Source: Plasmopara viticola
Lineage: Eukaryota > Oomycota > Peronosporomycetes > Peronosporales > Peronosporaceae
Length of the DNA: 64,000 nt
Reading direction: 5' to 3'
NCBI GenBank assembly: GCA_001695595.3
Contig: MBPM02000054.1
Location: forward strand, 496,001-560,000
The position numbers were made by a program, and so were the translations under genes. Below are positions 1 to 10,187 of this stretch, piece after piece. The notes beneath the pieces were generated by a model. That model was given only the letters and a program-made list of their open reading frames with translations, was not told the origin of the DNA and did not search any database. The number at the start of each line of letters is the position of its first letter. Position 1 is the stretch's first letter.

Positions 1-1585
1 TACTTCCTTTGATAGGAACTGCAAGAAAAGGAATACCTGGTGTACGGTAGACACTACGTCGGTGTTTTATCGCTGTGCTCATTAAACGTTTTACCGTATC
101 CAAAATCAAAATATAGAGCCAAGTAACTTATATTTTTTTTCAATCTATCTTGAAATAGTCTTGTGCACTTTTCGACATATGAAAACTCGCATATTTTCCT
201 ACACAAATTTTCATGGGATCGTTGTCGCATTAAAAGTAATCTATTGTCGAGCGGTTGGTCACTCGATTTGACACCGAAAGGTATCTCACAGGGAGCAATT
301 GAAAGCAGCTAGAGATAGGCTACTTAGGTGGACCAGCACTTGCACACATTAATTGTAATTATTTCGAGCATAATTTGTATTGAATATTAATGGGCTGAAT
401 GAAAGTAGCATTCAAATGGTTTACAATCACACCCGAAAGTGTGGCTGCCTTACAATCCGTACTTATTTGGAATGTCAACGATTAAGTGGTTTGGACACCA
501 CACTGCTCAAAAAGCCCCAAACTGCACAAGGGGGGGGGGTACGGGGCTCAATTCTAAAAGGGGTCAAATAGCTTCCAGCATCCTGCACTAAAATAGCTTA
601 GTCGTAGTGTGTGGTATTCAGCAGCTTAAATTTCCATTGGGCAACATTTGCCACATCTTCTTTGTCGGGTGTACACATACATTAAACTTTTGTAGGAAGG
701 GCTGGCTCCCTATTATAGAATATTATGGAAATTGTGGCTCCTGTTGACCCTATCGATTTTGCGTATTGTTGCTCTTTAAAAGGTACCAAAATGGGTATCG
801 AGTAAGGGCTTATACTGGAACAGAGGTATGGTAAAAAAAAATAAACATTGGATACAATTATCCGACTATTGACTGTATTTGATTGCATACGTCGATCCCT
901 TTGAGACCGAAAATATTTTCTTGCAAAGGTTCTGGTATAGATCGAAGAACCTACTGAATGTGCATCTTGCTTAGCTTGAACGACTTTTTGTCTTCTATGA
1001 GTTTCAGAAGGCGGTTTCATTTGCAACTCTTCCGACTGCCAGGTAGCGCGAGCACTTCATTGAAAAAGTAATCGGCTTTTTTATCCAGTACGCTCGAGAA
1101 TTAGTAAAAATACCTCGTTTATCATAAATTCCGCCGGTGCTCGTGCATTCGTTCCTGCAGTCAAGCAGGAAGCGAGCTTCACGAACTTGTTGAATAAACG
1201 GCACTCATCGAACAAGTCAATGTGAGTATGCTCAAGGGATGAACTCGCCTCGCACTCTCCCCGTTTGATTGCAGGCAGCAAACATGAACGTGGTGCTTCA
1301 AATTGCTTTTCGAGAGAAGTATAGCCACAGACAGGCTAGCTTCTCCAGATTACCGAAGACGGACATCTTCTTGCTCTATTTGGCGCCCGTGGACCCGCTG
1401 ATTAAGTCTAAGTTTTGATGCACTCACATGTTGCCGAGCAAATGAACACCTGAAGTTTTGGCTGCAATTAATTGGGTACACAATGCGAGTCGGTACTGAA
1501 TGGGGCCAAAAACGTGAATCTTTATCACACTTAAGAGCTTTGAGCGGGCGCCCGTAGAACCCAAGCCTCGGGCCCCAAGAAATCG
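1..1585. other. No gene seen; decayed or non-coding DNA
   Basis: Open frames here are short, overlap on both strands and show no recognisable motif. A run of 10 G lies at 530-539. I see no RNA gene, intact mobile element or promoter motif that I could defend. Confidence 0.5.
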
Positions 1586-1924
1586 ATGGTCACTACTGGA
1601 GTCAGAACGGAATACTTAAGTCCTCATGACGGATGTGTGCACTGGGAAAATCTAGTCCCTGATAGCTTGGCAGCTATCTTAGGAGGGATTAGTGCGGTGG
1701 ACTGCTGGCTGCACACGCAAGTGCACAAAGGTGTTAAACCCATTTTGATTTACAACATACTCTGGTACGTCGCAAATTCTCGCGCGTCGGCAAACGATTG
1801 CAGTCAATTGAAATACGTTGTAAGCGAGAGCAGCAAATATAAATTAGATCCGGTGGCTTTCGGGACAATTTTAAGCGTCTCTAGGGTCAAAATCGATCTA
1901 AGTTGTGAGATTTTAGGGTTTTGA
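1586..1924 (+). CDS. Doubtful hypothetical open frame, 112 codons
   Basis: The frame opens with an ATG and runs 112 codons to a TGA. The product (start MVTTGVRTEYL, end CEILGF) shows no domain, signal peptide or membrane segment that I recognise. Another coding-like frame of about 39 codons follows in a different phase at 1922-2039. This could mean that both are pieces of one broken gene, or that both are chance. There is no intron or promoter evidence. Treat it as a weak candidate only. Confidence 0.15.
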   Translation: MVTTGVRTEYLSPHDGCVHWENLVPDSLAAILGGISAVDCWLHTQVHKGVKPILIYNILWYVANSRASANDCSQLKYVVSESSKYKLDPVAFGTILSVSRVKIDLSCEILGF

Positions 1925-2203
1925 CATGACAGAGTCAACAAGTCTCTTTTTTGCTATAAACATGGGCAATAATGACTTGAACTTGAGTATTTCGTTACAA
2001 GATAAACTCGAGCTCTGTCTATTGTTAGAGCAATGCTAGCCGCTAACTTTCGTACAAGAAAGCTTTAAAATTTCAGCTTTTGAACCCTATTCTGCGTGCG
2101 GCTCCTTTGCAATCAAGTCCTAGCAAGCATAGACCTGAGATCAAGATGGGAGGGATGAAAGGGACTGAAATTTGCCCGAAGGCAGACGTTTTTAAAAGCT
2201 TCC

Positions 2204-3046
2204 TTGGCAGGTAATCAAGCTTCACTATTAGCACCTTCAATCAGAGACGTTATTGATAGCACTTTAATTTTGAGTGACATAGCCTTGCGGGGTAACGGAG
2301 TACCACAGGTGGGTAATATAGTACCAACAAATGGCGAGAAGCTTGATTTTGCAAGCGAGTTATACAAATGCACGGGACACAATGGGTAACAAAGTTCTAC
2401 AGGTCTTCGTTAGACAAAATGGTGTTGCGATACGCAGTCAATCTTTGGCCACCCCTGTGGCAGACAAAGAAAACGTACCAACAGCGACACTTGAAAGTAC
2501 AACCCGCCGTTATTGCACGTCAGGGGCATTTGAATTGGAAACACCACTAAAGGTGTCAGATCCACTAGACCTTGAAGATCGCAAAGCTACTAATCTTCTA
2601 AAGCTATAAATATTACATAGAACGTAATATTATATTACTTGAAGATATTAATCGATCCTCTGATCCAGACAGCAATGTCTTGAACGAGCCGTATAAGCGC
2701 ACATTACAGCTTGACCCAGAGTTTCTAAAGAAATCCAAATATTCGGCTTACTTTTTCATCAAAGAAAAATTCGAATGTGATTTTAGCACCTTGTGTCAGG
2801 CTCAAAGTACTGTGGATTATGGCCTCAGATCAATGTGAGCTCATCATTGTGTCAGACAAGCATAAAATTTTTGATGGTGCGAGAGTTAAAATTCTGCACC
2901 CGTCATTGACTTTCTGTGCACGAATCTCAAACAAAGATGGTAATTATTTCTTATCTCTACAGTGTGCACAAACAGTTAATTCAAGACTGAGAGTGTCGCT
3001 TGAAAACATGTCGAGGTCGACGATGTACAAAGCTCTAAATTTATAA
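2204..3046 (+). pseudogene. Cluster of broken, coding-like frames of unknown origin
   Basis: Four frames overlap in relay on the + strand: 2204-2389, 2331-2609, 2602-2837 and 2777-3046. Each has a balanced, protein-like composition (for example PVADKENVPTATLEST in the second and EFLKKSKYSAYFFIKEKF in the third) and each ends at a stop near where another phase takes over. That is the pattern of an old gene carrying frameshifts and stops. I cannot name the parent gene. Retroelement gag is possible, because a Gag-like zinc knuckle lies 0.5 kb downstream on the same strand. Confidence 0.3.
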
Positions 3047-3516
3047 GATGGATACTAATAAATCCGCGTCGAGGAGGAAGCTTTGTACATAATTAGTGAT
3101 GCCACAAAGGCTTTTAAACGTCACAGCAACGTTCAAATATCCGATTTTCCCGCTATTTTCTACCATTATGGTCTTTTGTCCATGCATACTTTGACGATAT
3201 GTTTGTCGATGAAGAAGTAAGTCGGCTCTGGAGGCTAATTTAGGCTGCCTTAAGAGATTTTTTGAGGTCGTGAAAATCGACAAACTTTATGCCAAGATTG
3301 ACGAAGGTGTCTCTGTGTCAGAGAAGGATAAACTTCATAGGTGCTTCTGCATCAGCCATGAGATTCGAGCAGAATAAGAGTTAAATCGTTTTGGTTTGGC
3401 CTACACCACAATCGAGAGAAATGAAAGGCCTTGCTATCTAATAACACAGATATAGTGCTGGCTTTGCGGATACCGCAAAACCTCTGTCCGATATACTGGA
3501 ACAGGAAATTAAGTGA

Positions 3517-3992
3517 TATCGACTCTCCCAACACTTGAGTTTTATCCAAAAACGCTTTAAGCAGGCATCTAATTCGATTTTGCCAAACGAAACAAACAAG
3601 CTTTGCGTCGTCTGCGATGCTTCCCACCATACCATCGGCTGCACGTCATTTTTCTCGAACAGAAGGAACGTGAGCGAGTCAATATGTTTCAGTCCGGAAA
3701 ATTTAGGGTTTTGAACGAAATGACCGTTTTCTTGGCAAAGAGTCACATACACTCTCATATAGCTCTGAGTCTATCTTTGGACTTTAAGCATCCTGTTGCA
3801 TGCATCCCTGAGTTTGGCGAGACATGTGCCCTACTTGTCCCACAAAAAACGTCAAGGCAGATATTATTCTTGCGCAGTCTAACTTCCGAATTGCATACGA
3901 GTCTAAGAAACCTAATGAGGTTGCCAATGCGCATTTGCGCAGGCCGTATAACTAGACGGTTTCATTACCGCCTGAAACAGATGTCAGTTTAA
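3517..3992 (+). mobile_element. Decayed retroelement Gag zinc-knuckle remnant (BEL/Pao-like)
   Basis: The frame 3517-3714 encodes LCVVCDASHHTIGCTSF, with the C-x2-C-x3-H-x4-C-x2-F spacing seen at the first zinc knuckle of BEL/Pao-type Gag proteins. Just after that motif the likely continuation jumps to another phase (frame 3603-3992). There FLEQKERERVNMFQSGKF, then HLAKSH-like residues (FLAKSH), resemble the segment leading to the second knuckle, whose cysteines are gone. The frameshift and lost ligands make this a dead fragment. No LTRs, protease, reverse transcriptase or integrase were found nearby. The family assignment rests on motif spacing only; another Gag family or chance remains possible. 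Confidence 0.35.
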
Positions 3993-4206
3993 GGCTTCAA
4001 ATGCGTTTTTCGGTTGTGATAACCTGGCTTTGCAAAAAGTTGGCTGAATATAAAAGTTGATTGCATCTGTTAAGGCTTGACCACACCCAGCTGCTTAGCA
4101 GACACAGAAGTGGAAATGACAAATATATGCAAGATGTGAAAATTTCCATAAATTTGGTTTTGAGGTCAGCATTTTTTGGTCTTTTCAAGCTATTTAAGCA
4201 GCATAG

Positions 4207-4599
4207 GTTGGCGATCTCCATCGGTCTTCCCAAGACAATATTGTCGGACCCAAACTTTATGTAACGGGCGTTAAAAGATATCGCGATCCCCAAGCCCCAG
4301 CGAGCACCGTTGACCCCGTACTTGGCCTTGTTGGTGAGACAAAAACGGATAGTCATGCTGCAGCTGATAGCACCACCGTATCGGCCATAAGACTGAGAAG
4401 TCACTTACCCTTTAGTCTGTGCGCTTTGAGTGGCCGGGTGAGCCTGGAGCGTACTACGGACTGGGGCCATTCGACTCACCCATCGCCAAAAAAAATATTA
4501 TTAGACATACCCACAACAGTCGAATCGCGACGCATGTCACAGGTCCACTCACGTTTAAGACAACGGATCTGGCAAGGAGAGAGACCCTTTTTCGGGTAA
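4207..4599 (+). pseudogene. Open frame of 131 codons without a usable start, possible gene relic
   Basis: Starting just after a TAG at 4204-4206, one frame stays open to the TAA at 4597-4599. The product includes DNIVGPKLYVTGVKRYRDP and later RLRSHLPFSLCALSGRVS. There is no ATG near its beginning, so it would be an internal exon or a relic. It follows the Gag-like remnant by about 200 bp on the same strand and could be another piece of the same decayed element. I do not recognise a domain. Confidence 0.22.
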
Positions 4600-5221
4600 A
4601 TTTTTCAAATTCATATCTTCTAACAGTTTATTTTGAACCAAAAATTAATAATTATTTTAATTTTATTTTTTCTTCTTTAAATATTACCCAGGCAATGCAG
4701 ACCTTATGAACTAATCTGTTCAGCGCGCCGCGAAGGCCCTATATTCTTAAAGCGTCATGTGCTCAGAAAAAAACTTGCATCAGCGCAATCTTTCGGCGGT
4801 TTTACTTAATTTGTAGGATTACATCAAATTTCGCTAAGAAATTCTACTCGGCGTCGTAAAATGCTAAACGAAAAGAGTGGCTTACACTCGGCATGGGGAG
4901 ACCTTAGGTAGTGTCACCACCACGACGAGATTATTCGCGACTAGGATTTATATTGGGTGTTAAAAAATTAATTGCATCAGGCTAAGAATTTACGTCTGCT
5001 TGAAAGTTTAACTTATTCACCTGGTGAGTGAGTCGTAGATAGCTCACCTAAGGATGACCCGGCTTCTGCATACTGCTTAGCCAGAAGCTGGGATTACAAG
5101 CCTCAAGCACGGGTCCTACTATACCCGAACGTGGCCAAAGGATCGCAAGATACATATAAAGCACGCGTTTCTTCTAATTGCGATACATGACGTAGCTATT
5201 CTAAAGGCTTCTGCGGTTTCT
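4600..5221. other. No gene seen
   Basis: AT-rich at its left end and without coding-like frames on either strand. Nothing recognisable. Confidence 0.5.
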
Positions 5222-6991
5222 GTGATGCCCACTGTGAAATTTCCCGCGGGTTGTAGTGTTTATTTCGTCCTCCTTTCCCTAGGCTTCAGGCTTGGTAATA
5301 CCATTTCCAAAGACGTCTTGGGTCGTATCCTTACCCCTGTTAACCATGCGCTTCTCCTGTCCATTTCAATAAGGCTGCTGACATTAAGTTTAACACGCCT
5401 TGAGGTTGCATTGACAAAGGTGCTATCGATTGAAGACTACTTTGCGGTTTTAGCAGGCAAAAGGCTAAGCAAGTATATGTCGCATTTACCGCCCTCAGGT
5501 GGAATTATCAGTAGACTACCAAACGGTGAGTTGGCGCTACTCACTGCGGCGGAGTGGGAGGCTCTGTCAGGGTGAGGGATGGCGAACATTAAAGCTCGCC
5601 GCCCGCGGCACATGTCTAGTTTTAGCTACAGGCGTAGCCTTAGATGTACATGCCCCTTCCGGTGCAGTGGCATCTGACACAACCTGCCACGGCGTTGGCT
5701 CAATTATCGTTGAATGACCCGCCCGACCGATTGGCAGTCCTCTTGCTGCCCTTTCGATTATTTTCATGACTAATACGACTTTTCGAATAAACGTCAAGAG
5801 GATTAGTAGCCGTCTCTTCTCTATCGGATGTTGTACAAGCCTTTGTAAAGAAGAAATGTCGGGCCGTTATCTATGCCAAGCTTTGTGATATAAAAACGGG
5901 GTCTCCCAGCCGGTATTTGTACCGGTTTGTGCATTTCGGAATAAAAAGTTAAAGCATTACAGATAATTTGAAAATAGGGTAAATAGCGTGTACTTTGTCA
6001 CACGGAAAGCGCTCCAAGCCAAATGTTAGCAATCCGCTGAATATCAATCAACACCTTCGCCTGAGATTCGACATCGCAGGCAATTACGGCATAAGTACCG
6101 GTCTGATCCATTAGTCTCTACTGAGTTTACTTTAATATCTCAGAGTCATCAATCTTATAAACCTAAAAGAAAAGTCTTCTCATGAATGCTTACATGCTTC
6201 GTGGCCCCCATGATTTCACGAGTCCGTTCACGACCGTGGCAGACGACGTGCTGCTCGAAAATGCGCCGATCGTCGATTCCGTTGCTGAATCGACGCTTGC
6301 TGCTTTCGATCTCCGCAGCTTGATACAGACATAATTGACAAGAAATCTTCGGCTAATTTTTATGTCATGTGCGAGACGGGCGCAGCTTTGTGTCCGCTAA
6401 TGTTGATGTACAAAGTGTCGCGTCTTCATTTTAGTGACTCAATAAGAGCTCTCGTAATGGTAGCACTGCAAAGGCTGCTACTACGATGATCACAAACATA
6501 CTGTGTCAGTCAGCATTTTTTGACCAGGATGTGTAGTCACCTTTGTGGTCGCCGTCAGAGCCGCTGCTGTAAAAGCGACTTCTCGCGAGACCTTGAAGTA
6601 CTTAAACAAGCAAACAAGGTCTCTATCAGCATAGAACTTATGTGGAGCCTGCTGTAATACCTTTAATGTTCATATCGCTTTCGGGGAAGATTATGCTGGC
6701 TGGGGCGGCAAAGCGTGTAAGTGTATCGGTCTTTGCACGACCCTTAGCAATCTTCAAGCTGGCGCTATTTTCCACTTTGCTTTGGTGGACTATGAATTCA
6801 TGCTTCCAGCGGCGATGTTTGCTACCTGATTTTTCTCATCGCTCGTGACGCTGCCAGTATTACGCTGGTGCGTTGAGTTTTCTCGTGCGGCTCCACGAAT
6901 CCTTCTCCAGATTGTCGTCACCATTGGGTCTCCACAAGAACGGATCTGCGCTGAACTGCTGACTTTGTAATCAAAAAAAAAATCCAGCTGC
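5222..6991 (+). pseudogene. Decayed gene-like region with phase jumps, parent unknown
   Basis: Successive + strand frames look coding but are broken by stops and phase changes. They are 5222-5575 (117 codons, hydrophobic first half, ending near NGELALLTAAEWEALSG), 5499-5717, a frame around 5796-5960, 6182-6334 (50 codons from an ATG, containing ENAPIVDSVAESTLAAFDLR), 6336-6488, 6642-6848 and a frame through 6990 containing APRILLQIVVTIGSPQE. GT-AG introns could join some of them, but I found no set of splice sites that gives one clean protein. The best reading is a pseudogene, or a rapidly evolving gene whose model I cannot solve. It ends about 35 bp before the START/FYVE-like gene. Confidence 0.3.
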
Positions 6992-7025
6992 AAACATAAT
7001 CGTACTTTATACGCCGAGGTCTATA

Positions 7026-8816
7026 ATGAAGCTCCAAGTGAAATTCGAAGAACTACAACTCTGGCGTCTTATACCATTGCCACATTTTGGCTTGCGCATG
7101 ACGAAGCCGCCGGCACTGGAGAAGCAACGGGTAGTTTTCTCGGCGCGCGGTGGCAGCTTGGGCTCCACTGCGATCAATTCGTGCAGATCAATGCAGATGT
7201 CTAAAGATTACGCGGACCGTGCACAACAATTTGCCGATGCGCGTGTGCTCCAGACGCTCGAGAAGTACCACAGCAACCGCGCGGCTGCGTTGTACTCTTC
7301 AGGGAAATACTCAAGCGTTGATCGCTCACAGTGGAAGCTCTCCAAAGGTGGCCGCCGCCATGCTATCAGTTGCTATAAAAAAGTGTCATCAAGGGCTTTG
7401 TTTAATGGCTTGAGGAAATCGCACAGCACAAAGCATGGCCAGCACGCGGCTGACGGCATGCGCGTAACTATGGCGTTAAACAAGAGCGCGCCTTCCGTGC
7501 CTATATCTGAAAAAGCTGAACTTTTGGCCATAGGAGTCGTACCTGGGACTCTCGAGGACGTACTGCACGGCTCCGTTAATCTCACGCCTGAGGCCATGCA
7601 GATCGAGAGCTTGCACACCCAGTGTGACTTGCTGGACAGTCGTGTTCTGAGTGCACTCGTACTTCCCTCGATCAATGCACCGTTCCGCTCGCTTACGCTT
7701 AAATGGGCGCTGCGCCATCATGAAGTGCTGTCCAGACATCGAGACTACGTTTATTTGGAGGCTACCGGAGTGCTTCAAGACGCAAAGGACAACAGCGCAA
7801 AGGTTGGCTTCCATCTCGTTCACTCAGTGTCACTGCCGTCTGCCCCTGAACTGGCGTCAGAGATGCAGATAGTGCGTGGTCATGTGTCCTACTGTTATCT
7901 ATATCGACAACACAGCGCTAGCGAGGTGGAACTGTTTTTTTATGGTGGAATTTTGCCACGAGGCGGCGCGAAGGATCGTATAGCCTTTCAAATCATGGCG
8001 GATACCGTGCTTATGTCGCCTAACACGATCGAGTGCGCAACGATGAAGAAGTTAGCCTATTCGTTGCGAACCAAGAGCAGCCGCAGCAGTATTTCCTTTA
8101 GCCGAAGTTCTGAAATGGTCTCATGCTGCGTTTGTCAGCGCCCGGTTCGAGCTATTTTCAGTAGAAAAGTGGCCTCGTGCGAGCTTTGCGAGGAACCGGT
8201 GTGCCACCGCTGTAGAGTCTACAAGAAGATATTTGTGATTGATAGCGGGGTGTTTCACCCACAAAAGATGAAATTTTGCGTAGAATGCACGGTGACAACG
8301 AATCATTTGAATGCCGAATGGGTGGCCTCGCAAGAGCTTAATGGTGCTGTATACCGATTGCGCCTTAGTGAGCAAACGATCTCATCCAAGGAAGAGTACG
8401 TAGATACTTTTCAAAATGGTTTGGGGTTCTCACGGCCGGGTAGTACTGACAAAGGTCGTAAAACCATTTTGGGAGATAGCTTGGTGAGCTCCTCAACACG
8501 TCACTCTGCTGTTTGGCTCCCCACAGATCACCTTCTTTCTTACCCGATTTCGAATGGGTTTAAAGATGTTGTCTTTGAAAAAGAGGGTCAAAGATACACT
8601 CAACTACAAGACGACAGTCTTATTGATACGGAAGCATTCGTGGCGCTGAACGATGACGATGACCAATCAGACGAAGTCATCCCGATGATTGAAATCTCAT
8701 CCGAGGGTGAGGAGGACGAGTACGGTAATGAGAATAAACATTTAAATCATGCTGTGGACTTTGTGTGCATCTCAAAGAGCTCACAAAAACGGACGTTTGT
8801 GTCAACTAGCAAATGA
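7026..8816 (+). CDS. START domain plus FYVE-like zinc finger protein, 596 aa
   Basis: Uninterrupted 596-codon frame. Residues about 165-345 form a START-like lipid-binding region. It opens with GVVPGTLEDVLHG, a segment I associate with oomycete START/FYVE proteins, and continues through SLTLKWALRHHEVLSRHRDY and a second half rich in strand-like segments. A cross-brace zinc finger follows at residues 367-421, with four CxxC pairs at 367/370, 385/388, 393/396 and 418/421. The R(R/K)HHCR signature of true FYVE domains is absent (CHRCRVYKK instead), so phosphoinositide binding is uncertain. An acidic tail lies at about 540-575. START domains hold lipids or sterols; the zinc finger would direct the protein to a membrane or a partner. 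The ATG at 7026 is the first in frame; a second at 7098 is also possible. No intron is needed. Confidence 0.85.
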   Translation: MKLQVKFEELQLWRLIPLPHFGLRMTKPPALEKQRVVFSARGGSLGSTAINSCRSMQMSKDYADRAQQFADARVLQTLEKYHSNRAAALYSSGKYSSVDRSQWKLSKGGRRHAISCYKKVSSRALFNGLRKSHSTKHGQHAADGMRVTMALNKSAPSVPISEKAELLAIGVVPGTLEDVLHGSVNLTPEAMQIESLHTQCDLLDSRVLSALVLPSINAPFRSLTLKWALRHHEVLSRHRDYVYLEATGVLQDAKDNSAKVGFHLVHSVSLPSAPELASEMQIVRGHVSYCYLYRQHSASEVELFFYGGILPRGGAKDRIAFQIMADTVLMSPNTIECATMKKLAYSLRTKSSRSSISFSRSSEMVSCCVCQRPVRAIFSRKVASCELCEEPVCHRCRVYKKIFVIDSGVFHPQKMKFCVECTVTTNHLNAEWVASQELNGAVYRLRLSEQTISSKEEYVDTFQNGLGFSRPGSTDKGRKTILGDSLVSSSTRHSAVWLPTDHLLSYPISNGFKDVVFEKEGQRYTQLQDDSLIDTEAFVALNDDDDQSDEVIPMIEISSEGEEDEYGNENKHLNHAVDFVCISKSSQKRTFVSTSK

Positions 8817-9990
8817 ATTTTATTTACCATTTTGAAAAAAGACGACGACACTTTTGCTTTCAATGCTGCCCAACTAGCGGGTTACTTTAAAGTCTTTCAA
8901 CAGTTCCTTTTTACGAAATATAGAATGCGGAGGGCTTTTGCTGTGCCTAAACTGAAAAGAAAAAATCGGAATTGCTTGCGATGAATACGTCTATCAAAGC
9001 TACTTCCAGAATGATATTGTGAATATGTTGAGGATTTACAAGTCCTCCATAAAAGAAGGGCTTAGCACTATCAAGGCGCCAATTTCGCAGCCTTCGTGGT
9101 AATGGAAGCCATACCCTATTGCCTGGCTGCTTCGCATCATCTCTGATGCTTGATCCAATCGTCATATACCTCGCCGCCTTTTGCGCTTGTTGTGTTTTTT
9201 GAAGTAGCTTTCCCACTCGAGCAGCGTACTCTTGCCATCAAGGCCAGGTAGAGCTTGTGCATCCAACAATACATCTTGTTCTTGTATAGTCAATGTCAAT
9301 TTGTTCTCTTTTCGATGACTTTAGCTCTTCATCGTTCACGAGTTTATCTGAAGCATTTCGGATTTGTGTCTCGATGACTCTAGACGGCAGGATTCTTTTT
9401 CTTTAGCATCGATTTACATTTTCTGAGGCTGTTCCCCATCGACTGCTAACGATGACGCGTAAAGGCCTACGATCAGCATTTTGCAAGTGGCTGTTAGAAC
9501 TTCCTGCAGCAATTATGTGAAGCAAATCCGTATCTGCCGTTTTAGTTGAACGTTAATGGAGACACTGTCTCCTGACGCACGACACGGGGTTACTTTGGAA
9601 GACATCTTGGATCGCGGATTTGTGCTTCCCCTTGATTTGTTGTCCATTAAATAATGGATAGTTGCTGTATCACAGTACAAAAAACAAGGAGCCCTCATAT
9701 CATCCGTAACTCAATTAATACTATCTTGTCAAATGCAAGTACAGGTCTTTGACCTGCAATCGTTGCAGTAGCTCTAAATTATTGCACTTGATCCGGTCGG
9801 CAATCGGTACGCTAACCACTATCATTGTAACGGTAGTCACGAACTTTATCGTCAATCCGCAACGTTGGCATACAAAAAGGGTGAACTCTTTTCTCGTATG
9901 ATGTTGCAATTGCTATAGTTGATCAGCATGTGACGTCAAGATAATATCTTAGCAAACTCTTCTATTCGACTACCAGGTGAGGAATGTTAC
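8817..9990 (-). pseudogene. Broken - strand coding-like frames, parent unknown
   Basis: Read on the - strand, this spacer has a relay of coding-like frames: 9909-9721 (62 codons, with CQRCGLTIKF), 9698-9513, about 9380-9250 (RVIETQIRNASDKLVNDEEL) and, in another phase, about 9320-9170 (DAQALPGLDGKSTLLEWESY followed by a Lys/Arg-rich stretch). The last 90 codons are 9216-8947. In-frame stops separate them and neighbouring pieces overlap in different phases, as expected of a frameshifted dead gene. I could not identify the ancestor, and chance is not excluded. Confidence 0.25.
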
Positions 9991-10187
9991 AAGAATTTTC
10001 GAGCTGCAATTTCGAGGTCAGGATTATAGATCTATCGACTAAAAGGGCATTCAAATGACTTGATCAGCTTCAAGGACTTTGTGGGCAGGCGCGTCGTTTC
10101 GTATGCCTTTTGGCTACCTAAAGCGCCCCACGGAACGATATCAGCCACGAAGAATTTAAATAATTTCAGTGTATACGAAAGGTTTCC

